A DNA stretch of 64,000 nt, taken from contig NZ_OY769915.1 in assembly GCF_963669205.1 (NCBI RefSeq), positions 6,156,501-6,220,500 on the forward strand, given 5' to 3'. The stretch is from an uncultured Roseibium sp. (GTDB lineage Bacteria > Pseudomonadota > Alphaproteobacteria > Rhizobiales > Stappiaceae). Shown one piece after another: positions 34,853-43,582 of this stretch. Position numbers and translations under genes: made by a program. The stretch's first letter is position 1. Each line of letters opens with the position of its first letter. The notes beneath the pieces were generated by a model, which did not search any database, was not told the DNA's origin, and saw only the letters and a program-made list of their open reading frames with translations.

Positions 34853-34957
34853 CGCTTTCGGTTCGGGCACTCTCGATCGGGTCTGCGTGCGCACTTCATT
34901 GAATCATCGTGCGTGTATTGCTATCTCCCCCGGCGGCACAATGATAGACAGGACGAT

Positions 34958-35479
34958 ATGAGCAATTTTTGGGTATTTGGCTACGGGTCGCTGATGTGGA
35001 ACCCGGGTTTCGACCATATTCGATCCGAACAGGCCCTTTTGAGGGGCGCGCACCGGGCCCTGTGCGTCTACTCCTGGGTTCATCGCGGCACCCAGGAACG
35101 TCCCGGGCTTGTGTTCGGGCTGGACAATGGCGGAGCCTGCCGCGGCATGGCCTATCAGGTGGCGGCAGACATCTGGCCGGACACTCTGGAATATCTGCGC
35201 GCGCGCGAGCAGACCACGATGGTCTACAAGGAACACTGGCACACCATCGAGATCGGGAGCGGCGAGCAGGTACACGCGCTTGTCTACATGGTCGACCATG
35301 GTCATCCGCAATACGCGGGCGCACTCCCGCTCGAGGAGCAGCTTGAAATCGTGAACGGTGCGGTCGGAAAATCGGGGGAAAACCCGGAATACGTCATCAA
35401 CACCGCCGCCCACCTGGAAGAAATGGGCATCGCGGACACCAACCTGACCTGGCTCGCGGAACGGCTCAAGTCACTCTGA
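34958..35479 (+). CDS. ChaC-type gamma-glutamylcyclotransferase
   Basis: 173 residues from ATG 34958 (AGGACG 4-9 bp upstream); the frame is open to 34913. 'FWVFGYGSLMWNPGF' is the ChaC substrate loop (YGSLMW at 9-14), and Glu84 in 'LRAREQTTMVYKE' is the likely catalytic residue. ChaC proteins cleave glutathione to 5-oxoproline and Cys-Gly. The ORF ends 9 bp inside the convergent plsC-like gene (overlap 35471-35479), a tail-to-tail overlap. Confidence 0.93.
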   Translation: MSNFWVFGYGSLMWNPGFDHIRSEQALLRGAHRALCVYSWVHRGTQERPGLVFGLDNGGACRGMAYQVAADIWPDTLEYLRAREQTTMVYKEHWHTIEIGSGEQVHALVYMVDHGHPQYAGALPLEEQLEIVNGAVGKSGENPEYVINTAAHLEEMGIADTNLTWLAERLKSL

Positions 35480-36262
35480 CGGCACGGCTTCCGCAGCTGT
35501 CTGCCTGGCCGCATCGACATCCATGAGCACCGGCGAAGGATTTGGCGCGTTCCTGGCTTCCTCGATCAGCCTGTCGCTGGCCGTTTCGATCGTCTCCACC
35601 AGTTGTTCGTAGAAGACGTCATTCGAAAGTCCCGGCTCGATCGGCGGCAGGATTTCGACGATGACCGTTCCGGGATAGACCTTCCATGACGACCGCGGCC
35701 AGTAGAGCCCGGCATTGTGCGCAATCGGCACAACGGGGCATTTGAGATCCCGGTACAAGTGCGTGATCCCGTATTTGTATTTCGGTTCCGCACCGGCCGG
35801 GCGGCGCGTCCCCTCCGGGAAGATCATGATCTGGCGCTCTTCGGCAATCGCCTCCTTGGCCGCTTCCATCATCGCCGCCAGCGCTTCCGAGCGTTTGCCC
35901 CTGTTGATGGGGATCTGCCTGTATTTGGCTGTGTACCAGCCGAAAATCGGAATCCAGCGCAATTCCCGCTTCAGGATGAAGGTCGGACTTGTGAAAAGCG
36001 GGATCAGCGCCACGGTCTCCCAGGCCGACTGGTGCTTCATCGCTGCGATGTAGCCGCCGTCCGGCAGGTTCTCCCGCCCCCGTATCTCCACCTTGATGCC
36101 GGCGACCACGCGCATCAGCCAGATGAGTGAGCGCGACCAGAACGGCACGATGGGCCAGCCCCACTTTCGCGGCAACAGCATCACCGGCGAAAACAGGATC
36201 ATTTCAACGAGGGTCAGCGCGTAAAACAGCACCTGAAAAAGGGTAGATCGCAGAAGAAGCAT
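35471..36262 (-). CDS. plsC: lysophospholipid (1-acyl-glycerol-3-phosphate) acyltransferase
   Basis: 263 residues. N-terminal hydrophobic segment (about 5-30), then the acyltransferase blocks: 'MKHQSAWET' with His77 and Glu82 in place of the usual Asp of HX4D (a variant common in alphaproteobacterial members), 'INRGKRSEAL' and 'IFPEGTRR' (148-154). It adds the second acyl chain to make phosphatidic acid at the inner membrane. It is the last gene of the ftsE-ftsX-ydcF-plsC run. Other lysolipid acceptors are possible. Confidence 0.88.
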   Translation of the reverse strand: MLLLRSTLFQVLFYALTLVEMILFSPVMLLPRKWGWPIVPFWSRSLIWLMRVVAGIKVEIRGRENLPDGGYIAAMKHQSAWETVALIPLFTSPTFILKRELRWIPIFGWYTAKYRQIPINRGKRSEALAAMMEAAKEAIAEERQIMIFPEGTRRPAGAEPKYKYGITHLYRDLKCPVVPIAHNAGLYWPRSSWKVYPGTVIVEILPPIEPGLSNDVFYEQLVETIETASDRLIEEARNAPNPSPVLMDVDAARQTAAEAVPSE

Positions 36263-36318
36263 GGCACCAGAAAACCAGAACAGAGCAGGATCGCCGCTGA
36301 GCCAGGTTCCGAGTGAGT

Positions 36319-37047
36319 TCAGTTCATGGCCCTGACGGTGTTGCGGAGTCTGGCGAGGATATACTTCACATATTCGCGCATGAGAAGCCGGATCGTCGCA
36401 GGCTTCCTGTACCAGGTGTCCAGGTCGAGACCCTTGGCAAAAACCGGATAGGCAATCAGATCGACATCGGGCAACACATCGGACAATTCCGCTTTCGCGC
36501 GTGGAATGTGATACGCGCTGGTCACAACCAGCAGCGAGTTGAACCCGTTCTTCTGAACCCAGACGGCGGTTTCCATTGCGTTGCCGGCGGTATTGAGGGC
36601 AACCCTGTCGAGATCGACGCTCGCCTTCTCAAGAGGCATGGTCGACGACGTCACGACTGCCAGTTGCTCACGCGTCGTGCCCGGGTGAACACCGGATATC
36701 AGGAGCCGGTCGGCATGACCTTCCTCCAGGAGGCGCAACCCTTCACGGACACGCGCCTGACCGCCCGTCAGCACCACGATCGCATCCGCACTGGCCGTGT
36801 TTGGCACCTTGGCGGTCGAGATCTGATGCGCGAAATAGAGAAATTGGCCCAGAATCCCGCCGGCAAGTGCCAGCAGCATGGTCACAAAGGCAATACGCAG
36901 ACCGAACCGTTTTTTCCGCACCGCGCCTGATACGGACCGGCCATTTTGTACAGACACGTTTCCCTGGCCGGCACTGCTTTCCTCCGCTGCACCGGCTTCC
37001 AGGCCATTCCCAGTGGCCGAATCAAGAGCTGTGTCTACACGCATCAT
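36319..37047 (-). CDS. YdcF/SanA-like DUF218 protein
   Basis: 242 residues; the first two codons are ATG-ATG at 37047/37044. A single membrane span lies at about 50-70 ('FGLRIAFVTMLLALAGGILGQFLYF'), followed by the DUF218 domain: 'ADAIVVLTGGQARVREGLRLLEEGHADRLLISG', 'NTAGNAMETAVW' and 'LLVVTSAYHIPRAKAEL'. The domain acts on the periplasmic side; related proteins (SanA, ElyC, YdcF) affect envelope barrier and peptidoglycan metabolism. It lies 52 bp after ftsX. Confidence 0.88.
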   Translation of the reverse strand: MMRVDTALDSATGNGLEAGAAEESSAGQGNVSVQNGRSVSGAVRKKRFGLRIAFVTMLLALAGGILGQFLYFAHQISTAKVPNTASADAIVVLTGGQARVREGLRLLEEGHADRLLISGVHPGTTREQLAVVTSSTMPLEKASVDLDRVALNTAGNAMETAVWVQKNGFNSLLVVTSAYHIPRAKAELSDVLPDVDLIAYPVFAKGLDLDTWYRKPATIRLLMREYVKYILARLRNTVRAMN

Positions 37048-37099
37048 TCGGCAAGTGTGATCTTCGATTGAGCCAATTTCGCGGCATTGACCAATAAAA

Positions 37100-38140
37100 T
37101 CAATCCACTTTCGCCAAATGAGCCTTCACGGCAATGCCGGATGTCAGCGCGGTCAGGATCGCGACAAGAAAGACAACAGCCAGCACGCCCAGATAACCCG
37201 GCAGACTCACGGCGACGGAGCCGAACAGGGCCGAAAGCTGGTCGGACCCGGCCTGCCCGGAAGCCTGGCGGGTCAGAAGATCCACGATGACGAAACACAG
37301 GATCGCTGCAACGCCGCCCGAAACGCCGCCCTTGAGGCCGAGCAGCAGAAAGTGCCGTTGAAACTCCCGTGCGATGAACCCGTCCTCTGCGCCAACGAAA
37401 TGAAGCACCGACACCACATCCTTGTTGCCCGCCATGGCGGACTGCGTTGCGAACACCACGCTGAGCACCATGGATCCGAGAACGAGGATCATGATCGCCA
37501 CCCCTCCGGCAACGACCGCGCCGGCCATGGCCGACAGCCGCGACGTCCAGATGGAATGATCATCGACGCTCGCCCCCGTAACCTGCTGCGACACGGAGCT
37601 GCGCAGCTGTTGCAGATCGAGAAGTCCGGGGTCCCCGACAGAGATCTGGATCAGCCTGGGGACCGGCAGCCCGTCGAGTTCAAGACCCTCTCCGAGCCAT
37701 GGCTCCAAGAGAGATTTCGTTTCCGCATCCGAAAGCGCCCGGACGGAGCCGATCCCCGGGAACTCCTGCACCAGGGCGACGGCCTTGTCGATCTCCCGCA
37801 GCATGTCGACACCTTCCGTCGGCCGGATCTGGATCGTTATCTCCCGGACAAGATCATTCTGCCAGGCGTCGGCGGCGTCCCAGACGACGGACACCGCGCC
37901 GACCGTCAGGCAGGCCAGGAAACTCATGATAGCGACCACGAGCGTCAGCGCCCGGCCGGCAACCGATTGCGGGGGCACGATTGCCGCGGACGGACGGAGC
38001 TTGGCGTCATCGCCCTGTTCCGGTTTTACGGCTTTCGGCTTCGGTTTTTTCTTGGTCCGCTTGGGACGCCCCGGCCGCTCCGGCGGTTTGACTTCGACGA
38101 CAGACGCCTGCTTGTCATCTTCTGTGTCTGGTTGGGCCAT
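37100..38140 (-). CDS. ftsX: cell-division ABC-type permease FtsX
   Basis: 346 residues. A long basic/Pro-rich cytoplasmic N-terminus (about 1-60) precedes the first membrane helix (about 64-86), the extracytoplasmic loop (about 90-210) and three further helices (about 215-240, 268-290, 310-335), which is the FtsX/MacB-like layout. 'SVLHFVGAEDGFIAREFQRHFLLLGLKGG' is the conserved FtsX cytoplasmic loop. With FtsE it regulates peptidoglycan hydrolases at the septum. It is 54 bp downstream of ftsE. Confidence 0.94.
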   Translation of the reverse strand: MAQPDTEDDKQASVVEVKPPERPGRPKRTKKKPKPKAVKPEQGDDAKLRPSAAIVPPQSVAGRALTLVVAIMSFLACLTVGAVSVVWDAADAWQNDLVREITIQIRPTEGVDMLREIDKAVALVQEFPGIGSVRALSDAETKSLLEPWLGEGLELDGLPVPRLIQISVGDPGLLDLQQLRSSVSQQVTGASVDDHSIWTSRLSAMAGAVVAGGVAIMILVLGSMVLSVVFATQSAMAGNKDVVSVLHFVGAEDGFIAREFQRHFLLLGLKGGVSGGVAAILCFVIVDLLTRQASGQAGSDQLSALFGSVAVSLPGYLGVLAVVFLVAILTALTSGIAVKAHLAKVD

Positions 38141-38194
38141 TCTGTTGCCTGGTTGTCTGTCTGCAGCCGCACCCCTTGCCTTGACGGGGTTTGT

Positions 38195-38854
38195 TCAGTC
38201 GAAAATCGAAAGGCGTCCGTCCGCCAGCACCATCCGCCGTGCATCCACCTGCTCCAGCAATGCAATATCGTGCGTCGCGATCACCACGGAAGTGCCGAGT
38301 TTGTTCAATTCTATGAAAAGACGCAACAGACGGCGCGCAAGGGGAGGATCGACATTGCCCGTGGGCTCGTCCGCGAGAAGAACCTCGGGCCTGGTGATGA
38401 GTGCTCTTGCAATCGCCGCACGCTGTTTCTCGCCCCCCGAAAGCACGGGCGGCAGGACATGCATCCTGTCGCCGAGCCCGACCCACTTCAGCAGATCTAT
38501 CACGTCCGCCCGGTAATCGGACTCCTGCTTGCCGACGACGCGCAACGGCAGGGCGACATTCTCGTAGGTCGTCAGATGGTCCAGCAGGCGAAAGTCCTGG
38601 AAGACGACGCCGATCTTCCGGCGCAGCCGCGGCAGTTCCTGCTTGTCGATGACGCTCAGGTCCCGATTGAAGACCTTGATCAGTCCGCGCGTTGGCCGGA
38701 GCGACATGAACAGAAGCCGGATCAGGCTGGTTTTCCCGGCACCCGAAGGTCCGGTCAGGAACTGAAAAGACTGCGGCTCGATCTGAAAGCTCAGATCGCG
38801 CAGGATTTCGGGTCCCATGCCGTATCTCAATCCGACATTCTCGAAGCGGATCAC
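38195..38854 (-). CDS. ftsE: cell-division ATP-binding protein FtsE
   Basis: 219 residues. Start GTG 38854 with AGGAG 8 bp upstream. Walker A 'GPSGAGKTS' (35-43), ABC signature 'LSGGEKQR' (138-145) and Walker B 'VLLADEPTGNVDP' (158-170) are intact, and the FtsE-specific 'GVVFQDFRLLDHLTTYENVALPLRV' is present. It is the ATPase partner of FtsX. The regulatory region upstream, shared with the divergent MJ0042 gene, holds a perfect CtrA-type site. Confidence 0.97.
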   Translation of the reverse strand: MIRFENVGLRYGMGPEILRDLSFQIEPQSFQFLTGPSGAGKTSLIRLLFMSLRPTRGLIKVFNRDLSVIDKQELPRLRRKIGVVFQDFRLLDHLTTYENVALPLRVVGKQESDYRADVIDLLKWVGLGDRMHVLPPVLSGGEKQRAAIARALITRPEVLLADEPTGNVDPPLARRLLRLFIELNKLGTSVVIATHDIALLEQVDARRMVLADGRLSIFD

Positions 38855-38896
38855 GAATATGTCTCCTGTTGATGGAGCGACGCTATAGCCATGCCG

Positions 38897-38911
38897 TTAA
38901 CGGTGCATTAA
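38897..38911. promoter_or_regulatory. CtrA-type binding site TTAA-N7-TTAA
   Basis: The sequence TTAACGGTGCATTAA matches the full CtrA consensus (two TTAA half-sites, spacer of exactly 7). It lies 43 bp upstream of the ftsE start and 138 bp upstream of the MJ0042 gene, so it could regulate either or both. CtrA is the alphaproteobacterial cell-cycle regulator. Confidence 0.65.
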
Positions 38912-39048
38912 TCATATAAAGGTCCATTAGAATCCGGAAAGCCCATCATCGGAATTGCTGGCATTTGTCCAACATTTCATGCCGGATTCCGCCCGATCGG
39001 TCACACGAGAACAACACTTGAGCACGCCATGACGAAAGGTCTTCACAA

Positions 39049-40029
39049 ATGAAGATCACATGTCCGGATTGCAGCACCTCCTACGAAATCAAGGCGGAAG
39101 CTGTAGGCCAGCAGGGGCGCAGCGTCAAATGCGCCAAGTGCGGCAACCGCTGGTACGTGTCGGCGGATGATGACGATACTGCCGAGTTCAAGAACAAAGA
39201 TGCCGGATCGGATGCGGGATTGGATGCCGGGCCGGACGATGACGGCGCCGGTCAGGACGAAGCGCAATGGGAAGCGGACGCGCAGGACGATGCCGGATCA
39301 TCGGTTGAAGACGCCGGGGAAGACGCCGGGGAAAACGCCGACGACACGTTTGAACCTTCTGATGACGAAGCGGGCTTTGCCGCGGACGAAGATGAGGACA
39401 AGGACGATTCGACCTCGAAAAAGGACGAGGACAAGTTTGCCGCCGACCTTGAACACGACGAAGGCGGCGACGGCAACGAGGACATCGAGTCTCAGGCCAA
39501 GCGGCCGAAGATCATCGTCAACCCGGACAAGTTCCGGCGCAATCATATCGGTGCGGTCATCGGGTGGTTTGCCCGCCGCAATTTCCGGCGGATCGGCGGT
39601 GTCCTGATTTTCGGTGTCGCGCTGGCGTCGGCGGCGTCCTTCGTGTTCCTGCGCGACAGCATGGTCAAACAATCCCCGGATCTTGCGAGTCTTTTCCAGA
39701 TCATCGGTTTCGAGGTCAATTTACGCGGCCTTGAATTCAGGAACCTTCGCACGTTTTCGGAGATCGAAGGCGGCAAGCAGATCCTCGTCGTCGAAGGATC
39801 GATCCGAAACCTCCTCGACGAAACCAATTCGGTTCCGGCCGTCAGATTGTCGATTCGCAATTCCGACGTTCAGGAAGTATACGCCTGGACCGTGGAACCC
39901 CGGACCAAGACGCTGAACGGGCTCGACGAAACCCGGTTCAGGACAATACTGGCCGACCCTCCGCAGGACGCCTCCGACATACAGGTTCGTTTCGTCGACC
40001 GCGGCCAGCGTCAGATAGTACTTGAGTGA
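39049..40029 (+). CDS. MJ0042-type zinc-ribbon membrane protein with DUF3426-like tail
   Basis: 326 residues; ATG 39049 with AAAGG 9 bp upstream. The N-terminus is an MJ0042 zinc finger: 'CPDCSTSYEI...VKCAKCGNRWYV' with four cysteines. Residues about 42-150 are extremely acidic and repetitive (DAG-type repeats, 'EDAGEDAGEN'). A membrane helix is at about 188-208 and the C-terminal extracytoplasmic domain ('VVEGSIRNLLDETNSVPAVRLSIRN...') resembles DUF3426. Function unknown. It is the first gene of a run with hpt and cpdR; its stop overlaps a possible GTG start of hpt. Confidence 0.88.
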   Translation: MKITCPDCSTSYEIKAEAVGQQGRSVKCAKCGNRWYVSADDDDTAEFKNKDAGSDAGLDAGPDDDGAGQDEAQWEADAQDDAGSSVEDAGEDAGENADDTFEPSDDEAGFAADEDEDKDDSTSKKDEDKFAADLEHDEGGDGNEDIESQAKRPKIIVNPDKFRRNHIGAVIGWFARRNFRRIGGVLIFGVALASAASFVFLRDSMVKQSPDLASLFQIIGFEVNLRGLEFRNLRTFSEIEGGKQILVVEGSIRNLLDETNSVPAVRLSIRNSDVQEVYAWTVEPRTKTLNGLDETRFRTILADPPQDASDIQVRFVDRGQRQIVLE

Positions 40030-40031
40030 CC

Positions 40032-40598
40032 ATGACAACAAACATCCATACGCTTTTCGACGAAGATGCCATCGCCACGCGGGTCGCAGCGCTCGCGCAG
40101 GAAATTGCCGAAGGCCGGCCCCGGGATCTGCTTGTCGTCGCGGTTCTGAAGGGCAGCTTCATTTTTGCGGCCGACCTTGTCAGGGCCATGCATCGCGCCC
40201 AGCTTGAACCTGAAATGGAGTTCATCCACCTGTCGTCCTACGGGGCTGGAACGGAAGGTTCGGACAACATCCGCGTTCTGCGCGACGTCGAGAGCGATGT
40301 GACCAACCGCGACATCGTCCTGGTGGACGACATCCTGGAATCGGGCCGCACGCTGGCCTTCGCGCGCGAGCGGCTCATCGAGCGCGGCGCGCGCTCTGTC
40401 AAGATTGCGGCGCTGCTGGATAAACCCGAGCGCCGCAAAGCTGCCATATCTGCAGACTATGTCGGGTTTGCCTGTCCTGATAAGTTTGTCGTCGGATACG
40501 GTATGGATATGGGTCACGCGTGGCGGCAGTTGCCCTTTATTGGATATGTTGCGCCTTCGGAAAACGAAGTGGCGGCTGACGGCAAGACAGGAGAGTGA
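40032..40598 (+). CDS. hpt: hypoxanthine phosphoribosyltransferase
   Basis: 188 residues from ATG 40032 (a GTG at 40026 overlaps the upstream stop). The PRPP-binding signature 'DIVLVDDILESGRTLAFARE' (approx. 95-114) is intact, as are 'VVAVLKGSFIFAADLVRAM' and the C-terminal 'CPDKFVVGYGMDMGHAWRQLPFIGYV'. It converts hypoxanthine (and guanine) to nucleotides in purine salvage, complementing purH. The stop codon overlaps a GTG in the cpdR leader (GTGA), so the genes are closely linked. Confidence 0.95.
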   Translation: MTTNIHTLFDEDAIATRVAALAQEIAEGRPRDLLVVAVLKGSFIFAADLVRAMHRAQLEPEMEFIHLSSYGAGTEGSDNIRVLRDVESDVTNRDIVLVDDILESGRTLAFARERLIERGARSVKIAALLDKPERRKAAISADYVGFACPDKFVVGYGMDMGHAWRQLPFIGYVAPSENEVAADGKTGE

Positions 40599-40600
40599 GC

Positions 40601-40996
40601 ATGGCTCGCATTCTTCTCACAGAAGACGATGACGCGGTAAGAAGCTTCGTGAAACGCGCGTTGGAGCTGGACGGACATACGGTCAGCGTCGCCGAGGACG
40701 GCGGCGAGGCCGTGGAAGTCCTGAGCGACGAAGACGGCGGTTTCGACCTTCTTGTCTCCGATATCAAGATGCCCGTCATGGACGGCATCGCGCTTGCGCT
40801 GCACACCGCGCGCGACTTTCCCGACATTCCTATTCTGCTCATGACCGGCTTCGCCGATCAGCGCGAGCGGGCCAACGGACTGGACGCTCTGGTTCACGAT
40901 GTCATCACAAAGCCGTTCTCGCTGGCCGACATCCGCAAGGCTGTGCGCAATGCCATTTCCGGCGTTCTGCCGGAGGACACGCGCAGATACGCCTGA
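40601..40996 (+). CDS. cpdR: CpdR-like single-domain response regulator
   Basis: 131 residues from ATG 40601, two bases after the hpt stop, with ACAGGAGAG upstream. It is a stand-alone receiver domain: acidic 'TEDDDAV' at 8-13, phosphoacceptor Asp54 in 'LLVSDIKMPVMDGIAL', 'LLMTGFADQRERANG' and 'VITKPFSLADIR'. These phrases are characteristic of alphaproteobacterial CpdR, the adaptor that, when unphosphorylated, primes ClpXP for degradation of targets and so influences CtrA and c-di-GMP control. The CtrA box upstream of the operon suggests feedback (inference). Confidence 0.9.
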   Translation: MARILLTEDDDAVRSFVKRALELDGHTVSVAEDGGEAVEVLSDEDGGFDLLVSDIKMPVMDGIALALHTARDFPDIPILLMTGFADQRERANGLDALVHDVITKPFSLADIRKAVRNAISGVLPEDTRRYA

Positions 40997-41125
40997 CGCA
41001 CTGCACCTGCGCAAACCCGGAAGCTTCGCGCAAACCGGCATGGCCCGCATGGTGGGATCCAAGCCTTGTCGGTCGGACCATGGTGCCGGATTGACGCGCT
41101 CGGCCGCATCTTCTACCACGCAGAC

Positions 41126-41716
41126 ATGATCATTTTCGCGTTCGCGGTTTTTGCTCTCATCATCACACCCGGACCCGGCGTCCTGTCTGTTGCCGGGGTC
41201 GGTTCGGCCTTCGGCTTTGCCCCGGGCGCGCGATATATCGGCGGATTGTTCGTCGGAACCAATCTGGTCGCGCTCGCAGTCGTGTCCGGAATGGCGGCGG
41301 TCATTCTCGCGAACGAGAACATCCGGGTGGTTCTGATGGTCGCGTCCGTCGGGTATCTGATGTATCTCGCCTACAAGATCGCGTTTGCAGGTTCGCGCAT
41401 CGGCTTCAGCGAGGCGAAAAAGGCACCCGGCTTCTGGTCAGGCATCATTCTCCAAGCGGTGAATCCGAAGGCCTACGCGGTGAACACTGCGTTCTTGACC
41501 GGGTTCCCATTCTGGCCGGAGAGCCTGTTTGTCGAACTGATCCTGAAGTTCCTGATCATGAACATGATCTGGTTGCCCATCCATTTCATCTGGCTTTATG
41601 CGGGCATGGCGTTGCATCGTCTCGACCTGGATCCGCGCGTGCAGCGCCGCATTAATTTTGCGATGGCCGCTTCGCTGCTGGCCGCTGTCGCCCTGGCGTT
41701 TCTCGCACAATCCTGA
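41126..41716 (+). CDS. LysE/RhtB-family amino-acid exporter
   Basis: 196 residues from ATG 41126 (MIIFAFAVFALIITPGPG); the frame is open to 41066 but the first membrane span begins here. 'ITPGPGVLSVAGVGSAFGFAPGARYIGGLF' is the LysE/RhtB N-terminal signature; six hydrophobic spans follow, with 'QAVNPKAYAVNTAFLTGF' in the middle. Inner-membrane exporter of an amino acid or derivative. It lies 129 bp after cpdR on the same strand, likely its own transcript. Confidence 0.9.
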   Translation: MIIFAFAVFALIITPGPGVLSVAGVGSAFGFAPGARYIGGLFVGTNLVALAVVSGMAAVILANENIRVVLMVASVGYLMYLAYKIAFAGSRIGFSEAKKAPGFWSGIILQAVNPKAYAVNTAFLTGFPFWPESLFVELILKFLIMNMIWLPIHFIWLYAGMALHRLDLDPRVQRRINFAMAASLLAAVALAFLAQS

Positions 41717-41918
41717 TCCCGGTCCAAACCGGCCATTGCGTAACATTTTTGCGTGGAACTGCGCGATTCCGCGTGATCTTGAGGTGTTTCGGCCTCTTGT
41801 TATAGACTTCCCGAGGTGCAGGCGATTGCCCGGCATCCGGCCCTTTCGTGATCGATACAGGATCGGGAAGACCGGAGCAGGGTGGTTCGCGCGATTGCGC
41901 CATTGATCGGGTGGGGTG

Positions 41919-43472
41919 ATGCGTCGCGTTCTTCTGGGACTGTTCGTGTTGATGTTCCTGGCAACGGCCAAGGGTCTTGCCGCGGAAAAACGCGTTGCCC
42001 TGGTGATCGGCAACGCGACCTACGAACATGCCGGTGAGTTGGCCAATCCCCTGAACGATGCAGACGATATTGCCGGAAAACTCAAGACCCTCGGGTTCGA
42101 GGTCGTGAAGGGTACGGATCTGGACTTTACCGGCATGCGGCGCACCGTGCGGGATTTCGTGAACTCTCTGAAGGATGCGGATATCGCGCTGTTCTACTAC
42201 GCCGGACATGGACTGCAGATTCGCGGCAGAAATTACCTGGTCCCCGTCGACGCCCAGCTGCGCTCGGAAAACGATATTGATTTCGAGGCGATGCCGATTT
42301 CGCTGGTCATGTCCGCGATGGAGCGCTTGAGCAAAACCAACCTTATTTTCCTGGATGCCTGCAGGAACAATCCGCTGGCCCGCAATCTCGCCCGGTCGAT
42401 GGGAACCCGGTCCGCCTCCGTCGGCAACGGTCTGGCCCGCATCGGCTCCGGTGTCGGCACACTTGTTTCATTTTCAACCCAGCCCGGAAATGTCGCCCTG
42501 GACGGCGAGGGCCGCAACAGCCCGTTCACGGCGGCCCTCGTCGAGCATCTCGGGCACCCCGGAGAGGATATTTCGCAAAGCCTGGTGCGGGTCCGTGTCG
42601 ATGTACTTCAGGCAACCGGCGGCCAGCAGATCCCCTGGGAAAACTCGTCCCTGACCGGAAAGGTCATCCTGAAGCAGCAACAGACCCCGAAGACCGGCGG
42701 AACACCCGACCTGCAGATCGAGCTGGCTTACTGGAATTCCATCAAGGACGCGACCGACGAAGAATATTTCGAGAGCTATCTGTCGCAATATCCGAACGGA
42801 AAATTTGCAGCAATCGCGCGTCTGAAACTTCAGGATCTGAAACGTCCGAGGACGGCAGCGAAAGAACCCGCGAAACCCGTCGAGAGCGACCCGACTGCAG
42901 ACCCCCAGGTCTCGGTTCTCCAGCCGCAGGAAACACCTATTCGGGAACAGGAGCTGCCCGAACCCGGTACCGACAAGGCCCTTGTCCGGTCCCTGCAGGC
43001 CGAACTCAACCGCCTTGGCTGCAAGGCCGGAACGGCCGATGGCGTCTGGGGCCGCAAAAGCAGACAGGCGCTGGAAAACTATGCCCGGCATTCGGGCCGC
43101 AGCGTCGCCGCGCTGGACGTGTCACCGGATCTTCTGGAGCGGCTCAAACGCGATCCGTCTCGCGTATGCCCGGCCGCCAACGGACCGGGTTTGAACGGCA
43201 GCTGGATGCTTGTCCGGATTTCCAGGGGGCCATGCGGCTGGGCGCGACAAAGTCAGATCGTTCAGATCAGGGACGGCGTGATCACCCGCGGCACCAACTG
43301 GAAGGGAACGGTCAGCGAAACCGGCCGTGTCGATATCAAGCTCTATTTCTTTCACGAGGGACGGACCCAAAGCAACACGCTGACCGGCACAATCGGCGAG
43401 GATGGCGGCAAGGGCACGTTCCGGCACGATCAGGGCAATTGCCGCGGCAATTTCACGATGACCCTGCAGTAA
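41919..43472 (+). CDS. secreted caspase-like (peptidase C14) protein with peptidoglycan-binding-like C-terminus
   Basis: 517 residues from ATG 41919 (GTG at 41916 also possible) with GGGTGGGG upstream. A signal peptide ends near 'KGLAA'. The caspase p20 domain (about 23-240) has both catalytic residues: His97 in 'FYYAGHG' and Cys148 in 'IFLDACRNN'. A linker rich in P/E/T follows (about 300-350), then a helical segment 'LVRSLQAELNRLGCKAGTADGVWGRKSRQALENYAR' (about 355-390), which matches PG_binding_1. The last 90 residues are beta-rich with two Cys. It is convergent with the DUF928-like/CHASE2-cyclase pair. Confidence 0.92.
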   Translation: MRRVLLGLFVLMFLATAKGLAAEKRVALVIGNATYEHAGELANPLNDADDIAGKLKTLGFEVVKGTDLDFTGMRRTVRDFVNSLKDADIALFYYAGHGLQIRGRNYLVPVDAQLRSENDIDFEAMPISLVMSAMERLSKTNLIFLDACRNNPLARNLARSMGTRSASVGNGLARIGSGVGTLVSFSTQPGNVALDGEGRNSPFTAALVEHLGHPGEDISQSLVRVRVDVLQATGGQQIPWENSSLTGKVILKQQQTPKTGGTPDLQIELAYWNSIKDATDEEYFESYLSQYPNGKFAAIARLKLQDLKRPRTAAKEPAKPVESDPTADPQVSVLQPQETPIREQELPEPGTDKALVRSLQAELNRLGCKAGTADGVWGRKSRQALENYARHSGRSVAALDVSPDLLERLKRDPSRVCPAANGPGLNGSWMLVRISRGPCGWARQSQIVQIRDGVITRGTNWKGTVSETGRVDIKLYFFHEGRTQSNTLTGTIGEDGGKGTFRHDQGNCRGNFTMTLQ

Positions 43473-43582
43473 AGTCATCAACTCCGGTTCTCACATCCGA
43501 AACCTTACGGACTGTCGGCACGACTGCTTGAGCGGCCGCAAACGCTGCCCCGGCTGCCTGAAATCCGACTGGGCAAGGATCC

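Noticed and set aside
36013..36030. Glu for Asp in the PlsC HX4D box as a sign of inactivity
   Set aside because: HQSAWE/D variants are widespread in alphaproteobacterial members with intact FPEGTR motifs.
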